Shown one piece after another: positions 52,831-63,455 of a stretch of DNA of 64,000 nt. A program made the position numbers and the translations under genes. This DNA is from WVYX01 sp039592335 (lineage in GTDB: Bacteria > Gemmatimonadota > Gemmatimonadetes > Gemmatimonadales > GWC2-71-9). The notes under the pieces were generated by a model, which saw only the letters and a list, made by a program, of their open reading frames with translations, was not told where the DNA came from and searched no databases. Location of the stretch: NCBI GenBank assembly GCA_039592335.1, contig JBDHBX010000002.1:62001-126000 (forward strand), written 5' to 3'. Within the stretch, counting starts at the first letter, position 1; each line of letters opens with the position of its first letter.

Positions 52831-54593
52831 GGCGACGGTCGCTCCGGCTCGGTCACGACGTGCAGCCGGTCCATGGCCGGCGCCTCGAGCCGCTGCACCT
52901 CACCCGACGGCCACCGAATCTCCACGTCCTCGACCTGCGTCTCACCGCCGAGCCCGAAATGCAGGCGGCGGTCGTTCTGGCTGGCGAATCCCATGCCTCC
53001 CGCCACCACGCGGCGCTGGCGCCGCCCGCCGAAAGCCACGACCACCTCGGCCCCGATGGCGCTGCGGTTGCTGCGGGTGCCGACGAGCTCGAATGCGATC
53101 CAGTGATTGCCGGGGGCCACCGTGTTGCGGTACACCAGAACAGGCGCGCCCTGGTTCGCCACCACCACGTCGAGCACGCCGCGGTTGAACAGGTCGACGA
53201 CCGCCACGGCGCGGCCGTCGTAGTGATCGGTCACCCCCACCGCCTCGGCCACATCCGTCAGCCGTCCTTCCCGGTTCAGCAGGACCCGTGACCGTTCGTA
53301 CCCCGACAGGCTGGCCGTGCCGATGGGTGGCCAGCTCGCCGCGTCCTCGAAGACGGCGCCCGTCGCGCCCGCCACCTTGGACATGCCGTACCAGTAGTCC
53401 CGATCGGGATCCGCCGAGATGAAGCCGTTGGCCACGAACAGGTCCATCCAACCGTCGTTGTTGAGATCACCGAACTGCGCGCCCCACGCCCACCCGGCGT
53501 CGGCCACCACGCCGCGCGCGACCTCTCGGAACCGGCGGGTCTCCTCCAGGTAGTTGAGGCGCAGGTTGTTGCCCTGGAACAGGTAGCCACGCTCCGAGAT
53601 GTTGGTCACGAACACGTCGTGCCGGCCGCGGTTCAGCACGTCGCCCAGCGAGACCGACATCCCGCTCTTCGAGTCGGTGTCCACGCCGGCGAAGCTGAGC
53701 GTGAAGCGGCGCCCCTCCTGGTTCTCGTACAGCTCCTCGGGGCCGTAGTCGTTCGCGAGGTAGAGGTCGGGCCACCCGTCGTCGTTGAAGTCCGCGGCCG
53801 CCACGGCCATGGTCCAACGGGTGCTCCCCACGCCCAGGGAGTCCGTCACGTCCGCGAAGCTCCCGTCGCCGAGGTTGCGGAACAGCACATTGGCGCCACC
53901 GTTGCTGGCGAACTCAAAGCTGTTCTGCATGATGCGCGTCGTACGCAGGTGCCACAGGTCGATCTCGGCGCGGAAGTACCCGGCCACGTAGAGGTCGAGC
54001 AGCCCGTCCCGATCGTAGTCGAGCCACACGGCACCGTTGGCGTTCATCCAGCGCCGCAGCCCCGCCGCCTCGGTTACGTCGTCGAAGTTGAGCTCCCCCG
54101 TATTTCGCAGGAGCTGGAGATACCCATACTTGTACACCAGTAGGTCTTCCAGCCCGTCGTTGTCGTAGTCCCCCCACACCGCGCCCATCGAGACGCCTTC
54201 ACCTTCGCGATTCAGATCGGCGACCCCGGCCGCAAGTGCGACGTCGTCGAATGTCCCGTCCCCGCGGTTCACGTACAGCGCGTTGTCGTGGCCGAATCGG
54301 CTCGAGGTGAAATAGAGGTCGCTCCACCCATCGTCGTTCACGTCGGTGACCGACACCGATGCCCCGAGGGCAGTAACGTGTGGCGCGACGTTGTCGAGCC
54401 TGGGATCCAGCGAGGGAGCGCGGTGGGTGAACGCGATGCCGAGTTCCGAGGCGACCGACTCCAGTCGGAAGCCCGTCACCTCCGGTCCCGCGCGCATGGA
54501 GGAGTCAGCGCGCCGTCCCAGCAGCGGGACGGCGGCGAGCGTTCCCACGAAGACCACGGCGACGACGAGGCGGCGACCCGACCAGTAGTGCAT
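52827..54593 (-). CDS. CRTAC1-family protein: FG-GAP/VCBS propeller with ASPIC/UnbV domain
   Basis: A 588-residue exported protein. An N-terminal hydrophobic segment (RRLVVAVVFVGTLAAVPLLG) serves as signal anchor. Seven or so FG-GAP/VCBS repeats follow, each with a Ca2+-type DxNxDGxxD loop (DVNDDGWSDL, DYDNDGLEDL, DYDRDGLLDL, DFNDDGWPDL, DLNNDGWMDL). The ASPIC/UnbV domain closes it (about 500-580, RSAIGAEVVVAFGGRRQRR...QNDRRLHFGLG). It is a periplasmic or surface beta-propeller of unknown ligand. Translationally coupled to the NqrB/RnfD-like membrane protein. Confidence 0.88.
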   Translation of the reverse strand: MHYWSGRRLVVAVVFVGTLAAVPLLGRRADSSMRAGPEVTGFRLESVASELGIAFTHRAPSLDPRLDNVAPHVTALGASVSVTDVNDDGWSDLYFTSSRFGHDNALYVNRGDGTFDDVALAAGVADLNREGEGVSMGAVWGDYDNDGLEDLLVYKYGYLQLLRNTGELNFDDVTEAAGLRRWMNANGAVWLDYDRDGLLDLYVAGYFRAEIDLWHLRTTRIMQNSFEFASNGGANVLFRNLGDGSFADVTDSLGVGSTRWTMAVAAADFNDDGWPDLYLANDYGPEELYENQEGRRFTLSFAGVDTDSKSGMSVSLGDVLNRGRHDVFVTNISERGYLFQGNNLRLNYLEETRRFREVARGVVADAGWAWGAQFGDLNNDGWMDLFVANGFISADPDRDYWYGMSKVAGATGAVFEDAASWPPIGTASLSGYERSRVLLNREGRLTDVAEAVGVTDHYDGRAVAVVDLFNRGVLDVVVANQGAPVLVYRNTVAPGNHWIAFELVGTRSNRSAIGAEVVVAFGGRRQRRVVAGGMGFASQNDRRLHFGLGGETQVEDVEIRWPSGEVQRLEAPAMDRLHVVTEPERPSP

Positions 54594-54844
54594 GAGCGGT
54601 GGAATCCTGCGCGTCCGAGGAGCGAAAACGAAGCGGCACCCTGACCGCGGCCGGGGTGCCCGCCCACCAATGCCGCAATATCGAAGCGCCCCCGATGCGG
54701 AGCAAGGCGGGATCGCGTGCGGGGGTGGCGGCCGCCGCCGGCGAGCGCCAGAATAAGTGGCGATTCAGCATCCCGCACGCAGGCGCGGGCGGCCGTGTCT
54801 CGCGGCCCGCAGCGAGAGCACCCTCCGGAAAGGACGTCACCGCG
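54594..54844. other. Divergent intergenic region, CRTAC1 gene and OPT transporter
   Basis: About 250 bases that should hold the promoters for both directions. I see no clear sigma-70 boxes, repeats or additional gene; the open frame through it is a GC-rich artefact upstream of the transporter. Confidence 0.5.
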
Positions 54845-56593
<1,749 letters not shown>

Positions 56594-56604
56594 GGGGAGG
56601 GAGC

Positions 56605-57144
56605 ATGAAGAACGCTGGATACGTGTTGATCGTACTCGGCTTCCTGATGGGCGCCCTGGCCGCGGTGGTGGACGAGCTCGATGTCGCATGGGGGACGTTC
56701 GCGATCGCCCTGGCCGTGGGTGCCGTCGGAGTGACGTCGGTGCGGCTGGCGACGCGCCAGGAGGCGCGTGCCGAGGGCAAGCTCACTCTCAGCATGCAGA
56801 CGCTGGGCGAGAGTCTGCGCAACGTCGTGCAGAAGATCACGACGCTCGACCGTCAGAAGGAATCGCTCGATCCCTACGAGGCTCGAATGCATATCGACCA
56901 GCTGTTTCCGGACGATCTGAATGCGTTCGTGGAGGCGCGGGAGAGCATTGCGCACTTGCATGGGTTGCAGGCCTATGCCGATGTCATGAACCGTTTCGCG
57001 GCGGCGGAACGCTACCTCAACCGCGTGTGGTCGGCATCGGCGGACGGGTACATCGACGAGGTCCGGACGTATCTGGGGAAGGCGGCGCACGAGTTCGGCG
57101 GCGCATTGGAAGAGCTCGAGCGGCTGGAGCCGCGCGCTGCGTAA
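56605..57144 (+). CDS. Small membrane-anchored protein of unknown function
   Basis: A 179-residue protein with two N-terminal membrane helices (VLIVLGFLMGALAAVVDEL and FAIALAVGAVGVTSVRLA) and a helical cytoplasmic or periplasmic tail of about 130 residues. No family is recognised. It lies 11 bases after the OPT transporter and 4 bases before the N-formylglutamate-amidohydrolase-like gene, so it is part of the same transcript. Confidence 0.7.
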   Translation: MKNAGYVLIVLGFLMGALAAVVDELDVAWGTFAIALAVGAVGVTSVRLATRQEARAEGKLTLSMQTLGESLRNVVQKITTLDRQKESLDPYEARMHIDQLFPDDLNAFVEARESIAHLHGLQAYADVMNRFAAAERYLNRVWSASADGYIDEVRTYLGKAAHEFGGALEELERLEPRAA

Positions 57145-57148
57145 GCGC

Positions 57149-58366
57149 GTGGTTGGGCGCTGGGCAGCGGTCGTTCTTGGTGGGGCCCTGTCGTGGATCG
57201 GCTGCGGGGACCAGGCGCCCGAGGCCCCTGCCTCGGTAGCGGTCACGCCGGCAGTCTCACTGGTCACGAGCGTGGGGGAGACCGTCCGCTATCACGCCAC
57301 GGTGCGGTTGCCGGATGGCACGGTGTCGCTCGGCGCTCCGGTGAGCTGGAGCAGCAGTGCCCCAGCGGTGGCCACGATCGATGCCGCCACCGGTGAGGCT
57401 ACGACAGTGGCAGTCGGTGGTACCTCGATCACTGCGACGTCTGGGTCCGTTTCGGGTGGGGCGACTCTCGAGGTGTACCTCCCGCCCGATGAGGACTACG
57501 TCGCGGGGGAGACGTACTTCGGGCGCGAGCAGTACGTGGAGTACCTGGCGGGAGACCTGCCGATCATCATCTCGGCCCCGCACGGGGGCTACGAGGAGCC
57601 CGCGGAGATTTCCGATCGTACTTGGGGCACGACAGGCCAGGACCGCCAGACGCAGGAAATGGCATGGGCGGTGCGGGAGGCACTGCACGACCGATTCGGC
57701 GCCTGGCCGCACCTGGTGATCTCCCATCTGCACCGCGTCAAGCTGGATCCCAACCGCGAGATCGGGGAGGCGGCACAGGGGAATCCGTTTGCCGAGTGGG
57801 CGTGGGGAGAGTTCCACCAGTTCATGGAGGATGCCGGCAGCGCCGTCGCTCAGCAGCACGCCCGCGGCCTGTACATCGATTTGCACGGGCACAGCCACGC
57901 GATTCCACGGTTGGAGCTGGGTTACCTGCTGACCTCCGACGACCTGGGGAAACCGGACCAACTGCTGGAGAGCTCGGAATACATGACCAAGAGCAGCATT
58001 CGGACGCTTGCCGAGGAGTGTGATTCGAGCTTTGCCGCGCTGCTGCGCGGGCCCTCCAGTCTCGGTGGTTTGCTCGCACAACGCGGATTTGCGGCTGTAC
58101 CGAGCCCGGCGGCGCCCGATCCCGGAGGGGCCGATTACTTCAGTGGTGGGTACGACCTACGGCGGCACGGCTCGCGGGATGGTGGTCCCGTTTCCGCCGT
58201 GCAGATCGAAATGAACTACGAGGGGGTGCGGGACACCGAAGCCGCCCGGGACGTGTTCGCTGTGGCGGTGGCCGGTGCGCTCGAGACGTACTTCGACGTG
58301 CACTATGGCCAGCCGCTGACCGGCAGACCGATGGTGGCGGCGGACTCCCTGGGATGGCGGGAGTGA
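57149..58366 (+). CDS. Lipoprotein with Ig-like domain and N-formylglutamate-amidohydrolase-like domain
   Basis: A 405-residue exported protein starting at GTG 57149. The signal (WAAVVLGGALSWIGCG) ends in a Cys. Residues 28-110 form a bacterial Ig-like (BIG2-type) domain with VSWSSSAPAVATIDAATGEATTVAVGGTSITAT. The rest resembles N-formylglutamate amidohydrolase and related zinc hydrolases: IIISAPHGG near 137-145, HLHRVKLDPNREIGEA near 195, IDLHGHSH near 248 and VQIEMN near 350. The His/Glu residues could bind zinc. The substrate is unlikely to be formylglutamate, because the protein is exported and no hut genes are near; cell-wall or extracellular amides are possible. Confidence 0.75.
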   Translation: MVGRWAAVVLGGALSWIGCGDQAPEAPASVAVTPAVSLVTSVGETVRYHATVRLPDGTVSLGAPVSWSSSAPAVATIDAATGEATTVAVGGTSITATSGSVSGGATLEVYLPPDEDYVAGETYFGREQYVEYLAGDLPIIISAPHGGYEEPAEISDRTWGTTGQDRQTQEMAWAVREALHDRFGAWPHLVISHLHRVKLDPNREIGEAAQGNPFAEWAWGEFHQFMEDAGSAVAQQHARGLYIDLHGHSHAIPRLELGYLLTSDDLGKPDQLLESSEYMTKSSIRTLAEECDSSFAALLRGPSSLGGLLAQRGFAAVPSPAAPDPGGADYFSGGYDLRRHGSRDGGPVSAVQIEMNYEGVRDTEAARDVFAVAVAGALETYFDVHYGQPLTGRPMVAADSLGWRE

Positions 58367-59655
58367 CGAGGATCATGACAGCGATGACAATGGTGGTTCA
58401 GCAGCCCGCCGACACGACCGGCGTGGCCCAATCGATCATCACCTGGTTGCGTGAGCCAACGCTGGCCGCGCAGGCGGCGGGGTTCTTGCTCGTCTTGCTC
58501 GCCGCCTACGTGGTCGACAGGGTGGCACGCAGGCTCATCCAACCACTGGTCTCGAGGCTGGTGAAGGGCACTCGGTTCCACTGGGACGACGTGCTGCACG
58601 AGCACAAGGTGTTCGAGTGGCTCTCCCACATCGTCGGCGTGCTGGTCGTGTACTACGGCGTGCAGCTCCTCCCCTCGGTTCGCCCGGCGTTCACCGTGCT
58701 CGTCTCGCGCGCGTCAATGGCCGTGATGGTACTGATCGGCCTCGTGGCGGCCGGTGCTTTCCTCTCCGCCATCAGTGACATCTACTCCAAGACACCCGCA
58801 GCCAAGAACCGGCCCATCAAGGGCTACGTGCAGGTGGCGAAGATCATCATGTATGTGTTGGGCGGCGTGGTGATGGTCGCGACGCTGCTCGGTCGCTCCC
58901 CGCTGGTGATGCTGGGTGGGTTCGGGGCGATGACGGCGGTGCTGCTTCTGGTGTTCCGCGACACCATCCTGTCGTTCGTGGCGAGCCTGCAGATCAGCAG
59001 CTACGACATGGTGCGGGAAGGCGACTGGATCGAGATCCCCTCGCTCGGTGTGGACGGCGACGTGATCGACATGTCCCTCCACACCATCAAGGTGCAGAAC
59101 TGGGACAAGACGATCGTCACGGTCCCCACGCACAAGCTCATCGAGGGTTCCTTCAAGAACTGGCGGGGTATGTCGGACTCCGGAGGCCGCCGCATCAAGC
59201 GAGCCGTGCACGTCGACATGAACACGATCCGGTTCCTGGAAGAGGCCGACGTCGAGCGGTTCGAGCGGTTCGCCCTGCTCAAGGACTACATGAGCTCCAA
59301 GCGCGATGAACTCGCTGCGGATGCGGAGGCGCGCCCATCGGATCCGGAACTCATCGTGAATGCCAGACGTCTCACCAACATCGGGACGTTCCGGGCCTAC
59401 ATTGCCAGCTACCTGCGGCAGCACCCGCAGATCCACAGGGGAATGACGCTCATGGTACGACAGCTGAATCCCACGCCCGACGGGCTGCCGCTCGAGATCT
59501 ACGCGTTCTCCAACGACACCGACTGGGTCGCGTACGAGGGGATTCAGTCGGACATCTTCGACCACATTCTGGCTATAGCACCCGAGTTCGACCTGCGCGT
59601 GTTTCAGCACCCGGCGGGGAGGGACTTCGAGGCGGCCATGGGGCGGTCGCGATGA
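58354..59655 (+). CDS. Mechanosensitive ion channel (MscS family, YbdG-like)
   Basis: A 433-residue inner-membrane channel. Membrane segments lie near 40-60, 90-112, 118-145 and 165-190; the pore-lining helix and beta domain appear as LGGFGAMTAVLLLVFRDTILSFVASLQI followed by VREGDWIEIPSLGVDGDVIDMSLHTIKVQNWDKTIVTVPTHKLI. An extra C-terminal segment of about 100 residues makes it closest to YbdG/MscM-type channels. The start may be ATG 58354, GTG 58363 (overlapping the previous stop as GTGA) or ATG 58375. The end overlaps the next gene as ATGA. Confidence 0.92.
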   Translation: MAGVTRIMTAMTMVVQQPADTTGVAQSIITWLREPTLAAQAAGFLLVLLAAYVVDRVARRLIQPLVSRLVKGTRFHWDDVLHEHKVFEWLSHIVGVLVVYYGVQLLPSVRPAFTVLVSRASMAVMVLIGLVAAGAFLSAISDIYSKTPAAKNRPIKGYVQVAKIIMYVLGGVVMVATLLGRSPLVMLGGFGAMTAVLLLVFRDTILSFVASLQISSYDMVREGDWIEIPSLGVDGDVIDMSLHTIKVQNWDKTIVTVPTHKLIEGSFKNWRGMSDSGGRRIKRAVHVDMNTIRFLEEADVERFERFALLKDYMSSKRDELAADAEARPSDPELIVNARRLTNIGTFRAYIASYLRQHPQIHRGMTLMVRQLNPTPDGLPLEIYAFSNDTDWVAYEGIQSDIFDHILAIAPEFDLRVFQHPAGRDFEAAMGRSR

Positions 59656-60833
59656 ACATGCGGCTGAAGACGGTCGGGCGATGCTGCGCCATGGCCGTCG
59701 TCGCGTGGTTACTCGGCTGCGGCACCGGTTCCCCCGTGTTGGTAACTGAGCCCGCCCCGGAGCCGGGGTTGGAGGACGTGGAGGTCGCGCTCTATCTGAT
59801 CGGCGATGCCGGTGCGCCCGAGCCCGATGACCAGGTCTTGGCCGCGCTCGAGGCGGATATCGGGCGGCACCCGGAGCGGAGCACGGTGGTCTTCCTGGGA
59901 GACAACATCTATCCCAAGGGCCTGCCCGACAGTGCGGCGCCCAACCGTGCCGAGTCCGAGCGGCGGCTCCAGGAGCAGATCGACGCGGTGCTCGACGCCG
60001 GCGGCCGTGCCGTGTTCGTGCCGGGGAATCACGATTGGGTGCGCGGCGGTGCCGAAGGGTGGAACGCCATCCGGCGTCAGCAGGCGTACATCGAGGCGCA
60101 GGGTACACCGGACGTCGTGCTGCTGCCGCGGGGCGGCTGCCCCGGTCCCGATGTCGTGGACCTGGGCGCGCGACTCCGCGTGGTGCTCGTGGACACCCAG
60201 TGGTGGCTGCACAAGCATGCCAAGCCCGAGCCGCCGACGTCGACCTGTGGTGCCGACAGCTACGGAGAGGTGACCGATTCCCTCCGCGCCGTGATTCGCT
60301 CCGCGGGCGATCGGTACGTCGCGGTCATGGCGCACCACCCGCTCGCGTCGGGCGGCAAGCACGGTGGGCACTTCAGCATCCTGGAGCACATCTTCCCGCT
60401 GCGTGAGCTCAAGTCGTGGCTCTGGCTGCCGCTGCCCATCATCGGGTCGGCGTACCCCGTCGCCCGCATGTCGGGCATCTCCTCACAGGACATACCGAGC
60501 GGCGCCTACCAGGAGATGCGCGACTCGCTGCACGCCGCGTTCGCCGAGGGTCCGCCGCTGATCTATGCTGGAGGGCACGAGCACAACCTGCAGGTGCTCG
60601 ACGGTGAGGTCGTGGAGCACATGCTGGTGAGCGGGGGCGGCTATTACGATCACCGGGACCGTGCTGTCTATTTGGAACAGACGCGGTTCGCCTCGCCGGC
60701 GGGCGGATTCATGCGGGTGGACGTGCTGAGGGACGGGCGCGCGCGGCTGGCTGTGTTTACGGTCGATGAAGAGGCACATGCCACCGAGGCGTTCACGATG
60801 TGGCTTCATACCGTCGGAGGGTCAATGGAATGA
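59652..60833 (+). CDS. Metallophosphoesterase lipoprotein
   Basis: A 393-residue calcineurin-like phosphoesterase. The N-terminus (CCAMAVVAWLLGCG) is a lipoprotein signal. Metal motifs: LIGDAG near 50, FLGDNIYPKG near 83, GNHDW near 125, HHPLAS near 230 and GGHEHNLQ near 310. It should act on phosphomonoesters or diesters in the periplasm. It overlaps both neighbours (ATGA at each end). The downstream barrel gene makes this a phosphoesterase/Omp85-like pair, an arrangement also seen fused in some Bacteroidota proteins (from memory). Confidence 0.88.
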   Translation: MNMRLKTVGRCCAMAVVAWLLGCGTGSPVLVTEPAPEPGLEDVEVALYLIGDAGAPEPDDQVLAALEADIGRHPERSTVVFLGDNIYPKGLPDSAAPNRAESERRLQEQIDAVLDAGGRAVFVPGNHDWVRGGAEGWNAIRRQQAYIEAQGTPDVVLLPRGGCPGPDVVDLGARLRVVLVDTQWWLHKHAKPEPPTSTCGADSYGEVTDSLRAVIRSAGDRYVAVMAHHPLASGGKHGGHFSILEHIFPLRELKSWLWLPLPIIGSAYPVARMSGISSQDIPSGAYQEMRDSLHAAFAEGPPLIYAGGHEHNLQVLDGEVVEHMLVSGGGYYDHRDRAVYLEQTRFASPAGGFMRVDVLRDGRARLAVFTVDEEAHATEAFTMWLHTVGGSME

Positions 60834-63394
60834 TGCCCCTAACACGTCGGATCTCGCTGTTGCTGCTGGTCGTGGCCGGGGTTGCCCCCCGATCGCTCCC
60901 CGCCCAGGAGCCTGCCGCCGGGCAGCGCGGCCGTGACACCACCATCGTTGCCGGTGCGCACTACGCCAAGCCAGGGATCTACCGCTTCTACTTCGGGAAA
61001 CAGTACCGCGATCTGTGGACCGTGCCGATTCGAGTTCCGCTACTCGACCTGGACACCTTTGCGGGCGGTCTCACGCCCACCACCGCGGGCGGCGGGTTCC
61101 AGACCAAGTCGCTGCGCTTCCGCGGCGCCGACGGGTACCAGTACGGCTTTCGGTCGGTGGACAAGGACGTGGCGATCCTGCCGGAGAGCTTCGAGGGCAC
61201 CTTCGTCGAGGACGTCGTGCAGGACCAGACCCACTCGGCCCACCCGGGCGCGCCATCGATGCTGGCGCCGCTCATGGAGGGCGTGAGCATTCCGCACACC
61301 GACCCGAGGCTGGTGGTGCTGCCCGACGATCCCAAGCTGGGCGAGCATCGCGAGCGTTTCGCCGGCACGCTGGGATACATCTCGCGGCGCGCCATCGTAG
61401 AGCCGGGTCTCCCCGGGTTCGCGGGAGCGGTCGAGATCATCGACGGAGACGAGATCTTCGAGCGGGTGCAGCGCGGCCCGGCCGACCGCGTGGACACGCG
61501 GGCCTTCCTCTACGAGCGGCTGTTCGACTTGCTGATCGGTGACTGGGACCGGCATCGGGGCCAGTGGGGGTGGGCGCGTTTCGCCGACGAGCCGGTGACG
61601 AGCTGGCTGCCGATTCCGCAGGACCGTGACCAGGCGCTCGTGCGGTTCGACGGGCTGGGGCTCAGTCTCACGCGGTACTACATGCCGCAGTTCGTGGAGT
61701 TCGGGGAGGACTATCCCAACATCGAGGGACTCACCTGGAACGGTCGGGAGCTGGACCGCCGGTTCCTGGTGGGCCTCGAGAAGGCCACGTGGGATTCGGT
61801 GACGGCCGAGCTGAAGTTCCGCCTCACCGACTCGGTCATCGATGGGGCGGTGCGCGCCCTGCCGCCCGAGTACTATGCCCTCGACGGGGAACGGCTGAGC
61901 CGTGCGCTCAAGGCACGGCGCGACAAGCTGCACCAGGCGGCGGACCGGTTCTACCGCCTCCTCGCGGGTGCGGTGGACCTCCACGCCACCGATCAGGCGG
62001 AGACCGTCGTGCTCGATCGACACGAGGACGGCTCCGTGGAGGTCACTGTCACGAGCACGTTTGCGGGCTCGGGTCGAACGACCCCCTACGTGCATCGCCG
62101 CTTTCACAAGGACGAGACGAACGAGCTCCGCGTGTTTCTGCACGGGGGCGATGACCGGGTGTTGGTGCGCGGCCGGGGTTACGGGATCACACTGCGCGTC
62201 GTCGGTGGCGGCAGCGACGAAGTCGTCGACTCCTCACGCGTCGGCATGGTCCACTTCCATGCGACCGGGGAGGATCGGGTGAGCGGGCCCACGACGGTCG
62301 TGGTGGACCGGCGGACCTACACGCCTCCTCCCAAGCGCTTTGAGACTGAGCTCCCCCCGCGCGATTGGGGACGGCGCTGGCAGGGCTCGTTCTGGCTCGC
62401 GGCCGGACCGGACATCGGGATCTTCCTGGGTGCCGGTGCGAACGTCACGCACTATGCGTTCCGGGCACTTCCCTATGGTTCGTGGTCGCAGGTGCGCGCC
62501 GGGTACGCCACGGGTGCCAAGACGGGGCGGATCGATTTCGAGCTGGACACGTACTGGTCCAACTCGCGAGTGCACTTGCTTACCTACCTGCTGGCCTCCG
62601 GTGTCGAGACCCTGCGCTTCTTCGGACTGGGCAACGAAACCGAGCTCACCCAGCCGGACGACTACTACCGGGTGAGTCAGCGACAGGTCACGTTCGAGCA
62701 GTTGCTCGTCCTGCCCTTGGGACGCACGGCGCAGTTTGGGATCGGGCCGCGGGTGAACTACTTCAACACGCGGGAGCAGCCGGGACGCATCATCGCCGAC
62801 CTGATGCCCTACGGATCTGGGCAGTTCGGGGAATTGGGGCTCGTGGGCGCCGTTCGGCTGGACACCCGCGACCTGCCGTCCTGGCCCACGCGGGGCTGGT
62901 TCATCGACCTCGGCGGGAGCGTCTACCCCACGGTGTGGGACGTGGAGGAGACGTTCGGTGAGGCGCACGGCATCGTGCGCGCCTACCTTAGCGCGCCGTC
63001 GGCCCCGCTGCAGCCGACCCTCGCGTTGCGCGCCGGCGGCAGGAAGGTGTGGGGACGCTTCCCGTTTCAGCAGGCTGCCTACATCGGCGATCAGGAGACG
63101 GTGCGCCTCGGCCGGCAGCACCGCTTCGGAGGTGATGCCGCGGTGTGGGGCAACGCGGAGGTGCGGTTGGGCCTCACCCGTCTCTTCCTGCTCCTCCCGG
63201 GGCAGATCGGCCTCTTCGGCCTGGGGGACATCGGCCGCGTGTACCTGGACGGCGAAGACTCCAACCGGTGGCACTGGGCGGCCGGCGGCGGCGTGTGGCT
63301 CTCCTTCGTGGGGCGCATGGCCACGACCACCCTGTCGGTGGCTGCCAGCGACGAACGGGTCGGAGTGTACTTCGGGTCGGGCTTTGCGTTCTAG
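60830..63394 (+). CDS. Outer-membrane protein with BamA/surface-antigen-like C-terminal barrel
   Basis: An 854-residue protein with a signal peptide (RISLLLLVVAGVAPRSLPAQ). The N-terminal 500 residues are a large soluble region with LYERLFDLLIGDWDRHRGQWGWARF near 225-250, a kinase-like 'DWDRH' motif, then a small beta domain. The C-terminal 330 residues are strands of a barrel (GLGNETELTQPDDYYRVSQRQVT, RLDTRDLPSWPTRGWFIDLGGS) ending VYFGSGFAF with terminal Phe. The ATG at 60830 overlaps the phosphoesterase stop. The upstream partner suggests the two act together at the outer membrane; cargo unknown. Confidence 0.82.
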   Translation: MMPLTRRISLLLLVVAGVAPRSLPAQEPAAGQRGRDTTIVAGAHYAKPGIYRFYFGKQYRDLWTVPIRVPLLDLDTFAGGLTPTTAGGGFQTKSLRFRGADGYQYGFRSVDKDVAILPESFEGTFVEDVVQDQTHSAHPGAPSMLAPLMEGVSIPHTDPRLVVLPDDPKLGEHRERFAGTLGYISRRAIVEPGLPGFAGAVEIIDGDEIFERVQRGPADRVDTRAFLYERLFDLLIGDWDRHRGQWGWARFADEPVTSWLPIPQDRDQALVRFDGLGLSLTRYYMPQFVEFGEDYPNIEGLTWNGRELDRRFLVGLEKATWDSVTAELKFRLTDSVIDGAVRALPPEYYALDGERLSRALKARRDKLHQAADRFYRLLAGAVDLHATDQAETVVLDRHEDGSVEVTVTSTFAGSGRTTPYVHRRFHKDETNELRVFLHGGDDRVLVRGRGYGITLRVVGGGSDEVVDSSRVGMVHFHATGEDRVSGPTTVVVDRRTYTPPPKRFETELPPRDWGRRWQGSFWLAAGPDIGIFLGAGANVTHYAFRALPYGSWSQVRAGYATGAKTGRIDFELDTYWSNSRVHLLTYLLASGVETLRFFGLGNETELTQPDDYYRVSQRQVTFEQLLVLPLGRTAQFGIGPRVNYFNTREQPGRIIADLMPYGSGQFGELGLVGAVRLDTRDLPSWPTRGWFIDLGGSVYPTVWDVEETFGEAHGIVRAYLSAPSAPLQPTLALRAGGRKVWGRFPFQQAAYIGDQETVRLGRQHRFGGDAAVWGNAEVRLGLTRLFLLLPGQIGLFGLGDIGRVYLDGEDSNRWHWAAGGGVWLSFVGRMATTTLSVAASDERVGVYFGSGFAF

Positions 63395-63455
63395 CCCGGC
63401 GATTGACCTCGCCGTGCTCCCAGGGTAGGAATCAGGGGGACTTGTGGAGGATGGG

